64,000 nucleotides of DNA, taken from positions 232,500,944 to 232,564,943 of the forward strand of contig CP136061.1 of the NCBI GenBank assembly GCA_032622095.1, written 5' to 3'. Below, in pieces: positions 35,616-48,694 of the stretch (within the stretch, counting starts at the first letter, position 1; the number at the start of each line of letters is the position of its first letter). The notes under the pieces are model-generated. The model had not been told where the DNA came from, made no database searches, and saw only the letters and a list, made by a program, of their open reading frames with translations. This stretch comes from Siphonodentalium dalli. Its lineage: Eukaryota; Mollusca; Scaphopoda; Gadilida; Siphonodentaliidae. A program made the translations under genes and the position numbers.

Positions 35616-37590
35616 ATAAAGTGTCATTTTGACATACACCTTGCATTAAGTTGATAAATGTTGATGCTAATGGGCGAGAGTAGCCACATAATATGGTCCA
35701 TCTCAGTTCCGTTTCAAAGTTCTGCCCATTTTCGTTAAAAACTTTGGCCACAATCCCGAATGATGTTTTCGGCAAAATTCTATACTTCATTCTCTATAAT
35801 AAATTTGTCATGCCCCATAAGGTACTGGGACGGCCAGAATATAACATTTAGTTGTCAGCTGATTAAGTAACATGTTTAATAACCAAGTGAGTCACAATTT
35901 GCTACATGTTCGGAACAGCAGAGAATAATGTTCGGGATATATATATATGAAAAATCAACATAAAATCATAACAGATATGTCTCCATTTATTAACGATTGT
36001 TTTCAATGCCCCTGCTATCTCCCAAAAATGACTGGTTACGATTGCAGTATGTAAGATACGTTACCTACAATTTGGATTTCCGCACGAGCTGCATTTTATT
36101 TTCATATGTTTTCTTATTGGCTGCAATTTATAACCCACATCGCAGTCCCATGGTCGGAAAATGCCAACCAAATTATAAGATAAGGATACTATAATGATTT
36201 TAATACTATATTGAATTTTGCTGTAAGATACGTTACTGTAAGATACGTTACCACAAATTAGGTATCTTGGTTTCCCAGTGGAGAATTAAGAACATAATCA
36301 CCCCATTAAGTGACTTAAGAAGTTGACAACTCATACCTATCATTTGTACACATAAATATACCGCCATTCATTAAAAACAAATTAAACAAAAATAATATAG
36401 GTCTATACGTTGGTTATGAATGTCTGTTTCTTGTATATAGCATCATGTATATGCTGTAAAGCTACAATTGTTCAACAAACTTAAGAGAATTAAGTTAATA
36501 ATGTGATTCATCTGCTTATGTTAATTTCTCAATCCGGTACACTAAGACGAAGTTTCGCGCACCGTAACGTATCATGTTTTGCTCAAGATAGCAATTACCT
36601 GCTGACGTGGGAAGTGGTTGGGGGGGGGGGGGTAGCAACGGGATTGTCGAATAGACCGATAGGTCTTACCGTCTCTTCCTGCCTCATGTGTAATTGTGTA
36701 TGCCTTTAATTATGCATCAAATAAGAACAAAAATGCAATTTGACAATTTTTATCTAATCTTTTCTTCAGTTTTGTTTTCTGATATACAGTGTGTTTCCCG
36801 TGCACTCACCAACTGCTAATTAAGGCGGTATATATTGAATATATAGGGACGACGTCATGGCTTGATTGTCAGTTCAGGAAGTGGCCAGAGGTCCTGGTTG
36901 AGGGGTGGGGTGCCCTTGAAATTTCCAATTACCCCCTTCCCCTTGAACCAGACCAAACTCTCATGTTCACATAATTTGACTCGCACCTCTCCCCCATTGC
37001 GTTGTAATTTTAAAATTGGTACCTCAAGCTTTTCAACTGCATGTTGGGAATTTGAAGAAACGCTATCACAAAAAAAGGATATAGGCTATATATACCGTAT
37101 GTAAACTTGATCTTTACTGTCCGATTTTCACGACTGAAGAGTCAAACCATAAATATTGCATTCAGAGAGTTTAGTCTTGGTATGAACTACGATTCTACGT
37201 GTAAACAGTATGTATTTTTACATAATTCAGATATTGTATACAATCTAAAACGTCAAAGTGGAGTATCTATACGTGGTAAGTGTAGGTCTAGGACCATTCT
37301 GTAACCGAAAAATCTTATTTGGAGCATCTACACTTTAAAGTGGGACCCCATATATAATGTATAAATAACTACACTTTTGTGTAGATTGAATTCTACCTAT
37401 CTGTGTAGCTGATTTGTACTGAATATAATAAAGTGTATGGAAGTTTATACTTCAACTCGCTATTAAAATGTAGCCATACCTACACAAATAGTGTAAATAT
37501 TTACTCTACAATTCTATAATTTAAAGGATTGGATACTTTAAAAAGTAAAAATGCTACTTTTTTGTGTAGAACTCTTGCACTTTTTTCAGT
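35616..37590. other. Non-coding region upstream of the tandem-module gene
   Basis: No coding region recognised. TAAGATACGTTAC occurs three times (about 36050, 36222 and 36237). A run of 14 G lies near 36618. 36880-37060 has text similar to 42370-42500 (GGTACCTCAAG and TCCAACTG-type words). 37346-37510 is rich in CTACAC/TGTGTAG motifs like the MITE at 10852-11646. Confidence 0.45.
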
Positions 37591-37591
37591 T

Positions 37592-39445
37592 ATGGCTTGT
37601 GCGTCAGAACAGACAGAAGGTGTCTGCGGGCCAAGTTCTTCAAGTGAACCCTGGCTATTCTGCGACGACGAGTTGCAGACAACGAAGTATCCATACGACG
37701 ACGACACCGAACACTGGGGTAAATGGATTACCTATCACAGCCGTGCAACTATCGATGAAGCGTGGGGAAAAGCGAAAGAGTACTATTGCGCGGGATTGTT
37801 CGACGGGGTTAGTAGCATGAAGGTGGGTGGCGTCCGAACAGACCCTGAGCACGCAGGCAACCATGTCATAATCTACTACTGCGCTTACAGTGACGCTTCT
37901 TTGTGCAGGGCTATCGGAGAACGTGTTGTTGATATAATGGAATATGACAGACCATGTTATTACAAAACTGACACCAGTCACACCATGGACTGCACCGTCG
38001 TTTATCGCTCAGCGGAGAAGCGTGCATTGGTAATGAAAGTAGCACCATTTGAAGCGCCAAGTTCTTCCAGTGACCGGTGGCTATACTGCAAAGACGAGCT
38101 GCAGATGATGAAGTATCCATACAACTACGACGACGATCATTGGGGTGAATGGATGACCTTCCACAGCCGTGAATCTATCGACGAAGAGTGGGAAGACGCA
38201 ATAGAGTACTATCGTACAGGGTTGCTTGACGGAGTTAGTTTCATGAAGGTGAGTGGCGTCCGAACAGATCCTGAGCATGCAGATAACCATGTCATTATCT
38301 ACTACTGCGCTTACAATGACGCTTCTTCGTGCAAAGCTATCGGGGAGCGTGTTGTTAGTATGATGGAATACGAAAGACCATGCTATTACAAATTAGTTGC
38401 CATGACTCTTGCCGACTGGAAGTGTGAATCGGAAATGGAGGTAGCGCCATTTGATGCGGAATTGGAGGCGCCAAGTTCTTCAAGTAAAGCATGGTTATCA
38501 TGCATAGACGAGCAGCAGATGTTGAAGTATCCATGCAACGATGACGACGAACAGTATGGTAAATGGATGACTTTCCACAGCCGTGCAACTATCGATGAAG
38601 CATGGGGAAATGCAAAAGAGTACTATCGCGCGGGGTTGTTCGACGGGGTTAGTATCATGAATGTGAGTGGCACCGGACCAAGACCTGAGAATGAGCCTGA
38701 GCCTATGAATGCAGACAATCATGTCATCATCTACTTCTGCGATTACAATGACGCTTCTCTGTGCGGGGCTATCGGGGAGCGTGTTGTTAATATGATGAAA
38801 TACGACGAACCATGCTATTACAAAACTGACGCCATGACCCTTAACGGCGTGTATCGCTCATTGGGCTCCAAGAGTGCATCGGTAATGGAGATAGCGCCAT
38901 TTCAATCGTCAATTAAGGCGCCAAGTTCTTCCAGTGACTACTGGCTATACTGCGTAGACGAGCTGCAGATGACGAAGTATCCACACAACTACGACACCGA
39001 ACATTGGGGTAAATGGATGACCTTCCACAGCCATGCATCTATCGATGAAAAATGGGAAAACGCAAAAGAGTACTATTCCGCGGGATTGTTTGACGGCGTT
39101 AGTTGCATAAAGGTGAGTGGCGTCGGAACAGAGTCCGAGCATGAACGTAGCCATGTAATAATCTACTACTGCGATTACAATGACGCTTCTTTGTGCAAGG
39201 CTATCGGGGAACGTGTCGTTAATATAATGAAATACGACAGACCGTGTTATTACAAAACTGACGCCATGACTCGTGCTGGCGTTTATCGCGCAGCGGGGTA
39301 CAAGCGTGCATCGGTAATGAACGTAGCACCATGGCCGCTTGCTATTTTGCAGAGACGAGCTGCAGATGACGAAATATCCATACAAACACGACACCGAACA
39401 TTGGGGCAAATGGATGACATTCCACAGCCGTGCATCTATCAATGA
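37592..39445 (+). CDS. Tandem-module protein, Bles03/DUF1917-like repeats
   Basis: A 617-codon open frame from the ATG at 37592, just after a splice-acceptor-like CTTGCACTTTTTTCAG; an in-frame stop lies upstream at 37517. It contains four modules of about 138-150 residues, opening with a PSSSS linker at 37631, 38057, 38471 and 38921. Each module has a W-L-x-C-x-DE block, GKWMTFHSRASID, a W-x-x-A-K-E-Y-Y helix, LFDGVS-x-MKVSG, HVIIYYCAYNDASLC, IGERVV and PCYYKTDAMT. From memory the order GKW..F, KV, VI-Y-D and YYKTD..T..G.Y matches the C-terminal half of the Bles03/C11orf68 family (DUF1917, eIF4E-like fold), whose role is unknown. No signal peptide or membrane segment. Even Cys spacing and high similarity between modules indicate recent internal duplication. 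The frame leaves the fifth module near 39330 and runs on out of register to 39445. Confidence 0.7.
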   Translation: MACASEQTEGVCGPSSSSEPWLFCDDELQTTKYPYDDDTEHWGKWITYHSRATIDEAWGKAKEYYCAGLFDGVSSMKVGGVRTDPEHAGNHVIIYYCAYSDASLCRAIGERVVDIMEYDRPCYYKTDTSHTMDCTVVYRSAEKRALVMKVAPFEAPSSSSDRWLYCKDELQMMKYPYNYDDDHWGEWMTFHSRESIDEEWEDAIEYYRTGLLDGVSFMKVSGVRTDPEHADNHVIIYYCAYNDASSCKAIGERVVSMMEYERPCYYKLVAMTLADWKCESEMEVAPFDAELEAPSSSSKAWLSCIDEQQMLKYPCNDDDEQYGKWMTFHSRATIDEAWGNAKEYYRAGLFDGVSIMNVSGTGPRPENEPEPMNADNHVIIYFCDYNDASLCGAIGERVVNMMKYDEPCYYKTDAMTLNGVYRSLGSKSASVMEIAPFQSSIKAPSSSSDYWLYCVDELQMTKYPHNYDTEHWGKWMTFHSHASIDEKWENAKEYYSAGLFDGVSCIKVSGVGTESEHERSHVIIYYCDYNDASLCKAIGERVVNIMKYDRPCYYKTDAMTRAGVYRAAGYKRASVMNVAPWPLAILQRRAADDEISIQTRHRTLGQMDDIPQPCIYQ

Positions 39446-39671
39446 AACATGGACAAAAGCAAAAGAGTACTATTGCGCGGGATTGCTCGACGGTGTTAGT
39501 TGCATGAAGGTGTGTCGTGTCAGGACTGAGCATGAACGTAGCCATGTAATAATATACTATTGCGCTTACAATGACGCTTCTTTGTGCAAGGCTATCGGTG
39601 AACGTGTCGTTAATATGATGAAATGTGACAGACCATGCTATTACAAAACTGACCCTTGGTGGCGTTTATAA
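39333..39671 (+). pseudogene. Fifth Bles03-like module, out of frame and truncated
   Basis: From 39339 another frame resumes the module pattern (CRDELQMTKYPYKHDTEHWG, then GKWMTFHSRASIN, HVIIYYCAYNDASLC and PCYYKTD). The PSSSS linker is deleted at the junction with module 4, which shifts the frame. The YYKTD tail is followed by a deletion and a stop at 39669-39671. It is either decay of the last module or an annotation break hiding an intron. Downstream GCACCGGTAATGACGATAGCGCCATT-like text shows that the old module end is still there. Confidence 0.75.
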
Positions 39672-41530
39672 CTCAGCGGGGGAGTGTGCACCGGTAATGA
39701 CGATAGCGCCATTTGATACGGCGTGAGGAGCAACATTACAAATACTTTGCGAATGGTGGCTTCTGTTAGCAGTGGTATAATTTATTCCGGGTTCGTCAAA
39801 TGTTTCCAAGTCAGTCACCAAAACATTGAGCGTTTTGTTTTTGTTTGTTTGTTTTTATTCTCAAATTTCAGTGCCTCATTAATTATTACGAAAAATTAGT
39901 TGTTCTTTTATTCGTTGTTACTTCAACTATATTTATGATGCACATATTGTCAACATCGGTCCACTGTTTACGAATCCGTGAACTTGATGACGGTTCCCTT
40001 TCCTGAATCATTTCATACAAAAAATGCAGCCAATACGCCAAGGATTAGATATTAAGAAATATCTAATCGGGATTCATGATTAGAAAGCGATTGATATTTA
40101 CAGATGCCACGCGATGTTTGGATTGTTTATTTAAAAATGAGTATGCACTATCCAGATATAATCGAAAGGGGTGATTATATTGACTAAATAACGGAGATAT
40201 CCGGAAATAAAAACAAATAAATTCTTAAAGAGCGTTTGAAATGGATCGTTTATCGTTAAGAGCGTTTTTTTTAACAGAAGAGGTTATTTCTATCAACCTA
40301 TTTTTTATGATGGAAAACAACAGCTAATTTATTAGATGATTTTTATCACAAACCGCCAAGTCGAATTTACTCCGATTTGAGACTTTCAGATGGAAAATCC
40401 GAAGTAGATCCTCTAAATATTGGTACAACAAACCACTCATAATTCTTAGAAAAATGTACGACAATAAAATTTTGATAAATTTGTAATCTGTTTAGGGATA
40501 GTCAATGTGACCACTTCCATATATTGCTGGTTAGAAAGGTACCACACTACGTCCAATCATTAACTAATATAGTGAGTGGTTTATTCGACCCCAGTCTGTG
40601 ATTGACTTATATACTCCCATTATGGTCCATAGCATGACTATAATTTCTCCAGATCATACTGTTTACCAATGGATGGCCCCATTCGCCACGACACGGCGTG
40701 TACATAGGGCAACCATGGGCATCGGCTCCCCACCGGCCACCCGACTGTGCGTATCTATATATAGTGACATTCCTTGTGAAAATGGAAAACAGAAAATTCC
40801 GGTCTGTACGTTCTTAGACGTTTCAGAGATTCCTTTGCTTCTGAAATGTGTTGTCAGAACAATGGCTTTGGAACTGATGGTTGACATGTTATGCTCTCAG
40901 AAGCTGCAGAATTTAGCTTTACATAATTCGTAAACAGGACCGTTTTAGCACTATGTAGGAACTCTTACATCGGAAGACGTTATATCGCCTGTAGTCTGAT
41001 GGTTCTTGGCTGATTTGTTACGGTTCCTTATGATTAAAAATAATTATTTTCGGGACAATCTAATTATAGATATCTTAATAGTGGGTACGTTCCAGTGGTT
41101 TACTTGGAACAGTATGGTGTATATAGTAAACATTGATTCGAATCTGTGTTCTTCTATGTTCTTGAACGGTGGGCTGCCAAGACCATATCTATATTTAGAG
41201 CACAATCCCATTGTTACCCCCATTGTTGGGAAAGCACACAAATTCCCACTGCAGGAACGGTTACATCGGAAGTCGTTCTATCGCCGGTTTTTGATGGCTC
41301 AGGAATGATTTGTTACGGTGTCTGATTATCCAAATTATACATTTTCACGAGTTTTTGCCAGTTAACTCGCAATTTTTTAGCCATCAAGGTGATAATTCAA
41401 TTTATTTTTCCATTACCCTCACAATTAATCTATGGTCCCAAATAACATGAGAATAATGAAAATCACATTGTGCGAGTCATATAACAACGACGAAAACCGC
41501 GAAGACTGAATATTTCTGCCCAACAAACCA
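39672..41530. other. Non-coding region with two partial dispersed repeats
   Basis: AT-rich. 40963-41035 and 41255-41505 are diverged copies of 32275-32525. A 111-codon open frame around 40598-40933 has no recognised domain. Confidence 0.45.
41255..41505. repeat. Diverged dispersed repeat, copy 2
   Basis: Parallel to 32275-32525 over about 250 bp, sharing ACATCGGAAGTCGTTCTATC and the terminal GTGCGAGT-ACAACGACGAAAAC. A third, shorter copy is at 40963-41035. Confidence 0.7.
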
Positions 41531-41534
41531 ATCA

Positions 41535-41615
41535 TAATGGCCGCCACTTTTTTAAAAATGGCCACCACTTTTTTTTAAATGGCCGCCACTTTTTTCAAAA
41601 TGGCCGCCACTTTAA
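41535..41615. repeat. AATGGCCGCCACTTTTTT tandem repeat
   Basis: Four units of about 22-24 bp, each AATGGCCGCCACTTTTTT with small changes. Confidence 0.85.
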
Positions 41616-41778
41616 CAAAAAACCCGCCGTTTTCAACTCGTACTCAATGTATACGACGAACGTAACTTCCATTCCTTATTCGAAATTGACCGCCGCCCAG
41701 AGTGGCTGAACTTGGTGACCCATGCAATTTCCCTGTTCCCCCAGTAATTCCTCTATGTATTTATGTAAAAAAAAAAAG

Positions 41779-42071
41779 GTGTTGTAGGTTCCCACCCCAA
41801 AAGAATAAAATACCCCAAATATTTCCCATAAATCTCACCGATCCAAAATGGCCGCTGTTCAGATGGTGCAATTAGGGGACCCATACATGTTATTTTCCAA
41901 TCGTTCCACACATCCCACCCGATCCAAAATGGCCGCCGCCCAGAGGAGCTCAAAATAGCGGACCCATGCCATTTCTCGACCCTGTGACTCTTAGGTCCCC
42001 TCTGGGCGGCGGCCAATTTGGATTGGGGGCTTATGTTTAGGGTGTCTTGTGGGCTACCCTACAACACCCTG
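41779..42071. mobile_element. Foldback MITE of about 290 bp
   Basis: The termini GGTGTTGTAGG and CCTACAACACC enclose inverted internal blocks (GATCCAAAATGGCCGCCGCC against GGGCGGCGGCCAATTTGGAT). No target duplication could be fixed because of the A run on the left. Non-coding. Confidence 0.7.
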
Positions 42072-45000
42072 TGTACTCTCTTTCCTTGGGAACACGTTTC
42101 TTCTTGACAGCCTATAGTCTATTGCATCATGATCCATACTGGTTGAGCCACCGAGGACCCCTACATGCACATATATTTGTTTTGTTTTTCAATGAACTAA
42201 TTTCCAAAACACATGTTTTAATTTCATTTTGCCCACAGTTGTCATTTACACCTGGAGGTAGTATATGAATGATAAAGTCAGTACTTGTCAGATCGCTTTA
42301 AAACAAGTAGTTCTAAACAGAGGAAACAGGCAGAGGGTCTTTATTGAACGGTGATAGGGGATATGGGAATGTACACCTTGAAGTTTCTAACTGCATATCC
42401 CCCCTTCCCCAATAGATTATCGCCCATTACCTCCCAACTGGACCAAACTAAATTACAACTGGTACTTCAAGATATCCAACTGTTGGAAATTTAACAAAAA
42501 CCTTACTGATAATACCGGTATATATATCAAAATTATTACATGTAATTTAGGAATCTATATACAAGTACCAAACATGAATTTATAACAGAGACAGGGTGTG
42601 TGCGGAAGTATTAAATCTCCCATCTCTGCCTCTATTTGAACCAAATGTAAATCCCAATCTATGAGATCCATTGATCTAGTAATCCCAAATGGTATATTAT
42701 AGAAGTTTCATGTTCATGGCACCTCTGATAAGTGTTCCATGAAATCATCAGCATACTAAATAAGACACATCATTATCACATATGAAAAGAAGTCAATAGC
42801 CTATATAAACATACTATTATAACACTTGCCTGTACAACTGCATATACCACAGCACATGGGAATTAAAATAATTTAAATTGATATGAATGACACAAATAAC
42901 TGTTATTTCTTTATCAAACGCTGTCAGATATGATAAGATCTCATTTCATGCACATGAGACATTAGAGAGAATGGCAGGTAGACAAGCTTTATATTGTCAG
43001 TGAAAGTGACATCCAAATAATATTGTGGCATCAGGAATGTGAAAGAACAACATTTGTAACAGGCCGGGGTACATATACTTATTTTGTCCCCTCCATTGGC
43101 AAGGATAACAATCTATCTGTTCGTGATTTTTCTCCCAGACCCATGGACCGATTTCAACTAAACTGTGTGGTATGATTCGATGTACTCTGGCGGATGTTAT
43201 AATGCGGTTAGTTTTTCAAAATTAAATTAAAAATTAATAATTAAAATTATTTCTTTTAATATATTTTGTGTTTGGTTAAATTACAACAAAAAATTGCAGT
43301 TATGTCACTGGCTCCGCCCACATTTGACCCAGTGACCTCATGAACAAATCTGAATCCCAGTCAATCAAGGACCCTTCATACCAAATATGAACCCATTCGA
43401 CCTGATGGTACACGAGAAGAAGTCGTTTTAAGAACTACTAAATAATTATTGCACTGGCTTTGCAACTATTTGACTTGGTGACCTCATTTTAACAAATCTG
43501 AATACCAGTCACCTATGGAACATCCACACAATTATGAACCCATGCGGTCCTATGGATCTAAAGAAGAAGATGCTCAGAGAAATGTTGACGGATGGATGGA
43601 CGGTACGACGGATGGATGGACGGACGGACGACGGACGAGGAGTCGCGACTCCACCGGACCTTTATCTCAGGTCAGCTAAAAAGCGTTCCGTGTTAGTCTA
43701 TTCTTGATATGGTAGAAATAAAGATAGTTTGTTTCACCTACATGCGAAAAATTATAAACAGATGGAAAAGGGTTATGACCATGGTAAATATTTCATGAGG
43801 CCGGCATATATATATATCGTTTATTTTGCCACCAATCTTATACATTCTTCCAAATTACGTAGACAAAATTTGAAGTTGTAATGAGCCACAAAATGAACAG
43901 AATCTCATGACAATATAGACGTTTAATTTCATTGGGTCACTTATATAGGCGAGCATCATTATATATGTCACTTAATTTTCTGTTAAACTAGATAGCTATA
44001 CTCTTATTTCTTAATTTACCTGCTGGATTATGTAGATAATATACGCCACAGTCATTATCGGGTTCAAAACGTTTGATACACAAAATTTATTCAGACCAAA
44101 ATTGCAGATATCGTTCGAATAAATATCCTGTAAAGAACCGTAACAGCAGTGATTGCATTGCAATAGAATCATAACACTCATAAGTTGTGATTGTGAGGCT
44201 TATTATCAACCCATATCACTGGCCATATCGGGATATTTTCTCTGCTATTATACAGATAACACAGGTATACGTTATACTCAGTGATCGTCTTCAGAATGAG
44301 TTTCACACTCGATATGCCATCGAAAACAAAGGCATTTTTTGTACATGTGTTGATTTTCATTGTTTACATGTTGATAATTACACGCTAACTCGCTATCTCC
44401 GAATTAATTTGGTCTAAAGTTCAGGTTTTGGTAAAACGGCACTTCAGAAATGTTTAATTTATTTAAGATATGGTAAAGTGTTGTAATATGGACACAACGG
44501 GGAATATGGAGACCCCATGCTTCGGCCTGATTCAGTTTGTTTGAGTTACGCATTTCGCCAATCAATTTCCATGTAGAAATTGCAATGCCCTCTAAAATAA
44601 GAGAGACCACACAATCATGGATTTAATTAAAATTCGAGTGTCACACGTAAGTTTTTAAGTCTATAAACACTATTTGATTTGAATATTCTTTCGAACAGTC
44701 TGACCATTGACATGTTCATGCGTTCAAACCAGTTAATATATTTTGTAACTTGGCTTGTAATCACCGGGCACCGGCTTCCGGCATCTGGGCTTTTAGTCAC
44801 AACTGAAATAAAAATAAGTGCGAATTATAACAAATGAAGAGCGCAAATCCCTTTTAACAAAATCACATTTGATACGTCTTCTGATACATGGTGTATATTC
44901 GTATTTTGTGGATGAAGTGCTGCTAAGAACGGCTTAGTTGGAACGATAAGACGGCTTCAGTCGGCCATTCTATTTTTACGAGAAAAAGTAGCGCCCTTTC

Positions 45001-45772
45001 TTGGAGCGAATTTCTGCAACAATTTCACTGCGTAGTGGACCCATTTGGGAAAAATTACATTCCCTGTGTCTAATCCTACATTATGATATACTATACGCCC
45101 CATTGTGTGGAATATATCAGCTGAAATCGATCCTGCACGTAATTGTAAACATCGAGTCTATGTTTAGCTGTTTTTATCGGCGCGTGTTTGCGTGTTCGCC
45201 ATTACAGTATTAGTAATAAAACAGCCATATTGTAGCTAAAACGAGTGCGCACTATTCCACTGCGTTATTTTATACCTAAACTTGTTGTTTGCTAGCGTAT
45301 TCATCGAGATATCTAAATTCTAAACATTGATGTCGAACGCAGTTTTCCGTGTTTCGTGGCACCTTCGCATGGGTGGGTTAATCGGTCTCTAGATGTGCAT
45401 AAATAGCTTTGCTCGAATTAATAGATTTGTGTTCTGCAATAGATGATAAACTTCATTTTAATACCAATTTTGCTTGTGGGCATAGCGTTATCGCTGTAAA
45501 AATGCATTTCTACAGCTGTTCCAATGCCTTGATTTCGACAATTTCATGTTAGGTCAGTTGTCGACCGAATAATGATACTTTTGGTGTCCGGTCAGTGGCG
45601 GGGTTTATGTCTGGCTAGGGCGAATGTGGGCCTTTCGTTAGACATCAAAAAGAGCCCTCTACGTATTGCATTCCCCGAGATATCGGCCGTCCCACGCAAT
45701 TTGAAATTCTGTCCCGCAGATTGTCGTTCTATCCCCCATATCCCATCCCATCCCGCAGATTGTCATGTCCCA

Positions 45773-47880
45773 CTTTATGCTGATGACCTAGTTTTGATCA
45801 GTAGGTTAAAGAAAAGTTTACAAAATTTCCTTAATTCAATTGAGGACTATTGCCTGAAATGGAGATTATGAACAGGGATATGGCTAGAGGGTCTCCACGG
45901 GGGGGGGGGGGGGGGGGGGTGTCCACCATTGGGAAATTCCAACTGCACCCCCCCCCCTTGAGTCGGAATCACACCAACACAACTTTTTGCATAATTCCAT
46001 TTGCACACCCCCCTTGTACCTCATGCTCAGGCCTAATTTCCTATATATTCATAAGCCATGCTTCTATGTTCCCAGTATGAGAACATTAAGATATTTTAAC
46101 CTGAAAATTGCCCAAAAAAAAATAATAGTGGTCTAATTCCAGACAAATGCACACAGCTACCGACAACAGACCAGGAAAAAAGAAAATTGTGAAAACTATA
46201 CAAGAAAATCGCAAATCCTAGCATCTAGACTGGCCTCAACTGAAGCTTTCCTAGTGTTGGAAATTTCAAACCTCATGCTCCCCCTCAGGTTCGAAAATTC
46301 TTTAACTGATGACCATTTATGTCTACAAGTTTGACCAAATGTAGTAAAATATTGTTTTGCTAAACTAATTAGCAGTTTCGTATTGGCCATGTGGATGGGG
46401 CAATGACACACCGGGCCGACCATGGTTCGGCCGGTGTGCGAAAATTTTGAAATCTGAACAAGAAAATCGCAAAATCCTAACATCTAGACTAGCCTAAAGT
46501 CTTCTTAGAGTTGGACACCCCCCCCCACTTAGGTTGTAAAATTTTCAACTGATGACTATTCCAATGACAATGTTGACCAATTGTATGACAATATTGTTTT
46601 CTTAAATTAACTAGAAGTTTTTGACTGGCCACGGGGGAGGGACCAGGACACAAGCTTTCCAAGTGTTGGAAATTTCCAACCTGTCACCCCCCTAAGGTTG
46701 GAAAATTTCCAGCTGATGACCATTTCTGTCAAAATTTTTGACCAAAAATAGGAACATATGCAAATATTGGTCGAAAAACAATAAATTCCCCCAATAAATT
46801 GTTTTTACCTGAAATTAGGAATTTCCAACTATTGAAAATATAGCTCTCTGCTGGGGTGAGACACCCCCACACACCCCCTCTAGCCACATCCCTGATTATG
46901 AATCAATCCAGTATCAAGAATTAGGGTATGCACTACATGCACTGAGTCTTTTTCATCAATAATACAAAGATAGATTGTGCATCAGATTATAATTATTTAG
47001 GGATTACAGTTTCATCTAAAGGTGATTTTAAAAATGGATGTGAGGTTTTGGGAGGTTATCTACATAACTTATCTGATCACCTTAGCCCATCAACGCTTAT
47101 TAAATAAACACTTTGACAAAGACCCATTTGAAAAATTGGCCTTAAGTTTTTATAAACAAATGGTATGAGTTAATTCTAAGGCTACTAATTTGGCGACTCG
47201 TGGTGAACTGGGAAGATTTCCACTGGGCTTTAAAGAAACCCAGCAAGTTATACGTAATGTTTATCGAATTATCAAACCTTAACGACAGTTCGCTACTACA
47301 TGATGCTTATTTGTGTAATCGGAATACATATTCCAAGGGTCAAGTAACATGGCTCAACTCCATTCAATTATTGACAGTTCTACATATTAACATATATGGG
47401 ATAGCAAATACGTAAAAGCAGGTTGAAAATAGTATAATGAGTAACCTAAGGTCCAAATATATAAAACAATGGCAAATACAAACCCTTCACTCTGAAAAAC
47501 TTAGGACTTACATAACTATTAAAGATAATTTTGGTTATGAGAACTACCTATTTCATAAAAAAAACATGTAAGTACCGGCATAGAAAAACACTTTGTAGAT
47601 TAAGGATAAGCGCCCACTCTCGGCACATTGAAACAGACAGACATATAGTCGTCCGAAAAAACTGACATTAATGACAGAAAATGTAACAATTGTAACAGCA
47701 TTGAAGATGAGGCTCATCTCATATTGTATTGTTCATCAGGAACAGTTATGTTTGATGCTTTAAATAGTTTTATTGATAGATTCTATTTTTACCAGAAAAC
47801 GAGAAACTTAAGATAATTCTAAGTTGTAATGAGAATAATATATGCACAGTTGTAACTAAGTTCCTAGATGCAATATTAAA
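45773..47880 (+). pseudogene. Decayed LINE ORF2 fragment, copy B
   Basis: Duplicate of 3195-5950 with the same LYADDLVLISRL to KWRL block (45773-45871), the same nested hAT-like MITE and the same degraded zinc-knuckle remnant. It lacks the TTAA MITE, so the LINE remnant reads continuously across 47142-47146. Confidence 0.75.
45873..46894 (+). mobile_element. hAT-like MITE, copy B
   Basis: Same insertion as 3302-4375 (ATTATGAA at 45865-45872 and 46895-46902). It is shorter mainly because one C-rich block near the left end is missing; the G run is longer. Confidence 0.88.
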
Positions 47881-48113
47881 GGGCAGAGGTCAAATATAAG
47901 TTCTGAAAATGGTAATATACACAACAATGTATTTACCGATTATGTTGTTCTCAGTTGTGCATTGTTCATTATAATTCATACATGATCGTATTTTCCCAGG
48001 TGCTGCTGGCATGATTCAGTCATCAAATTTCATCGTTCCATTTGACCCATCACTACCATTAAACCAGATCATGCCAACCTCATTAGCATCATCATTTTGA
48101 GGTAAGACCATTT

Positions 48114-48225
48114 GTGACCCGCCATATCAAATCCAGTTGTAAGTCGGGATTTTTGTTACCCTGTGCCAATGCATTCTCTTATATATGCGAGTCGACCATA
48201 TGTCGCCTCGCATATATAAGAGAAT
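48114..48225. mobile_element. Left remnant of the double-palindrome element (copy B)
   Basis: Matches 6179-6285 and ends inside the right arm of the first palindrome, where the LINE begins. The right remnant is 54585-54694. Confidence 0.85.
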
Positions 48226-48694
48226 CAAGGCATCACACTTCCGGTTTTGGTCAAGAAGTTGTTTTTGTAATTTCTCCGCAAATTATATTGTTTAAATGTG
48301 CTTTCCAACTAATTTCCGTTGCTGTGTTTTGGACGATCTGCGTATATTCACATAAGTTTGATTCTTACTCTTAGGATTTGAAGGATCAGTGACTCATTCG
48401 CCGGAAATTAAGGTTTGAAAACTGTTGAAACCTACAAATTTGAATAACGTTTGGACGTTGTTGTTTATATTCATGTCAGCCCAATTTCTAATCCTGAGGA
48501 CACGTGACCATGTTCTTCATCACCAAAACTCCAGCCCAATTGAAGCGAACTTGTGCCCATCCTAGGCAATGCGAACGTTAGTTATCAACCGTTTCCCGAC
48601 TGACGCTGTTTCGAGATATGAGAACTCAGACAATTGTGAACGAGTGTATTGATCAAATCCAGCTGTTATATATGAATCACACTCACGCTAACAA

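Noticed and set aside
39342-39545. Minus-strand frames across 37655-39545
   Set aside because: They are the antisense of the tandem modules, repeated once per module.
40598-40933. 111-codon frame as a gene
   Set aside because: No recognised domain, weak start context, and surrounded by AT-rich repeats. Length is compatible with chance.
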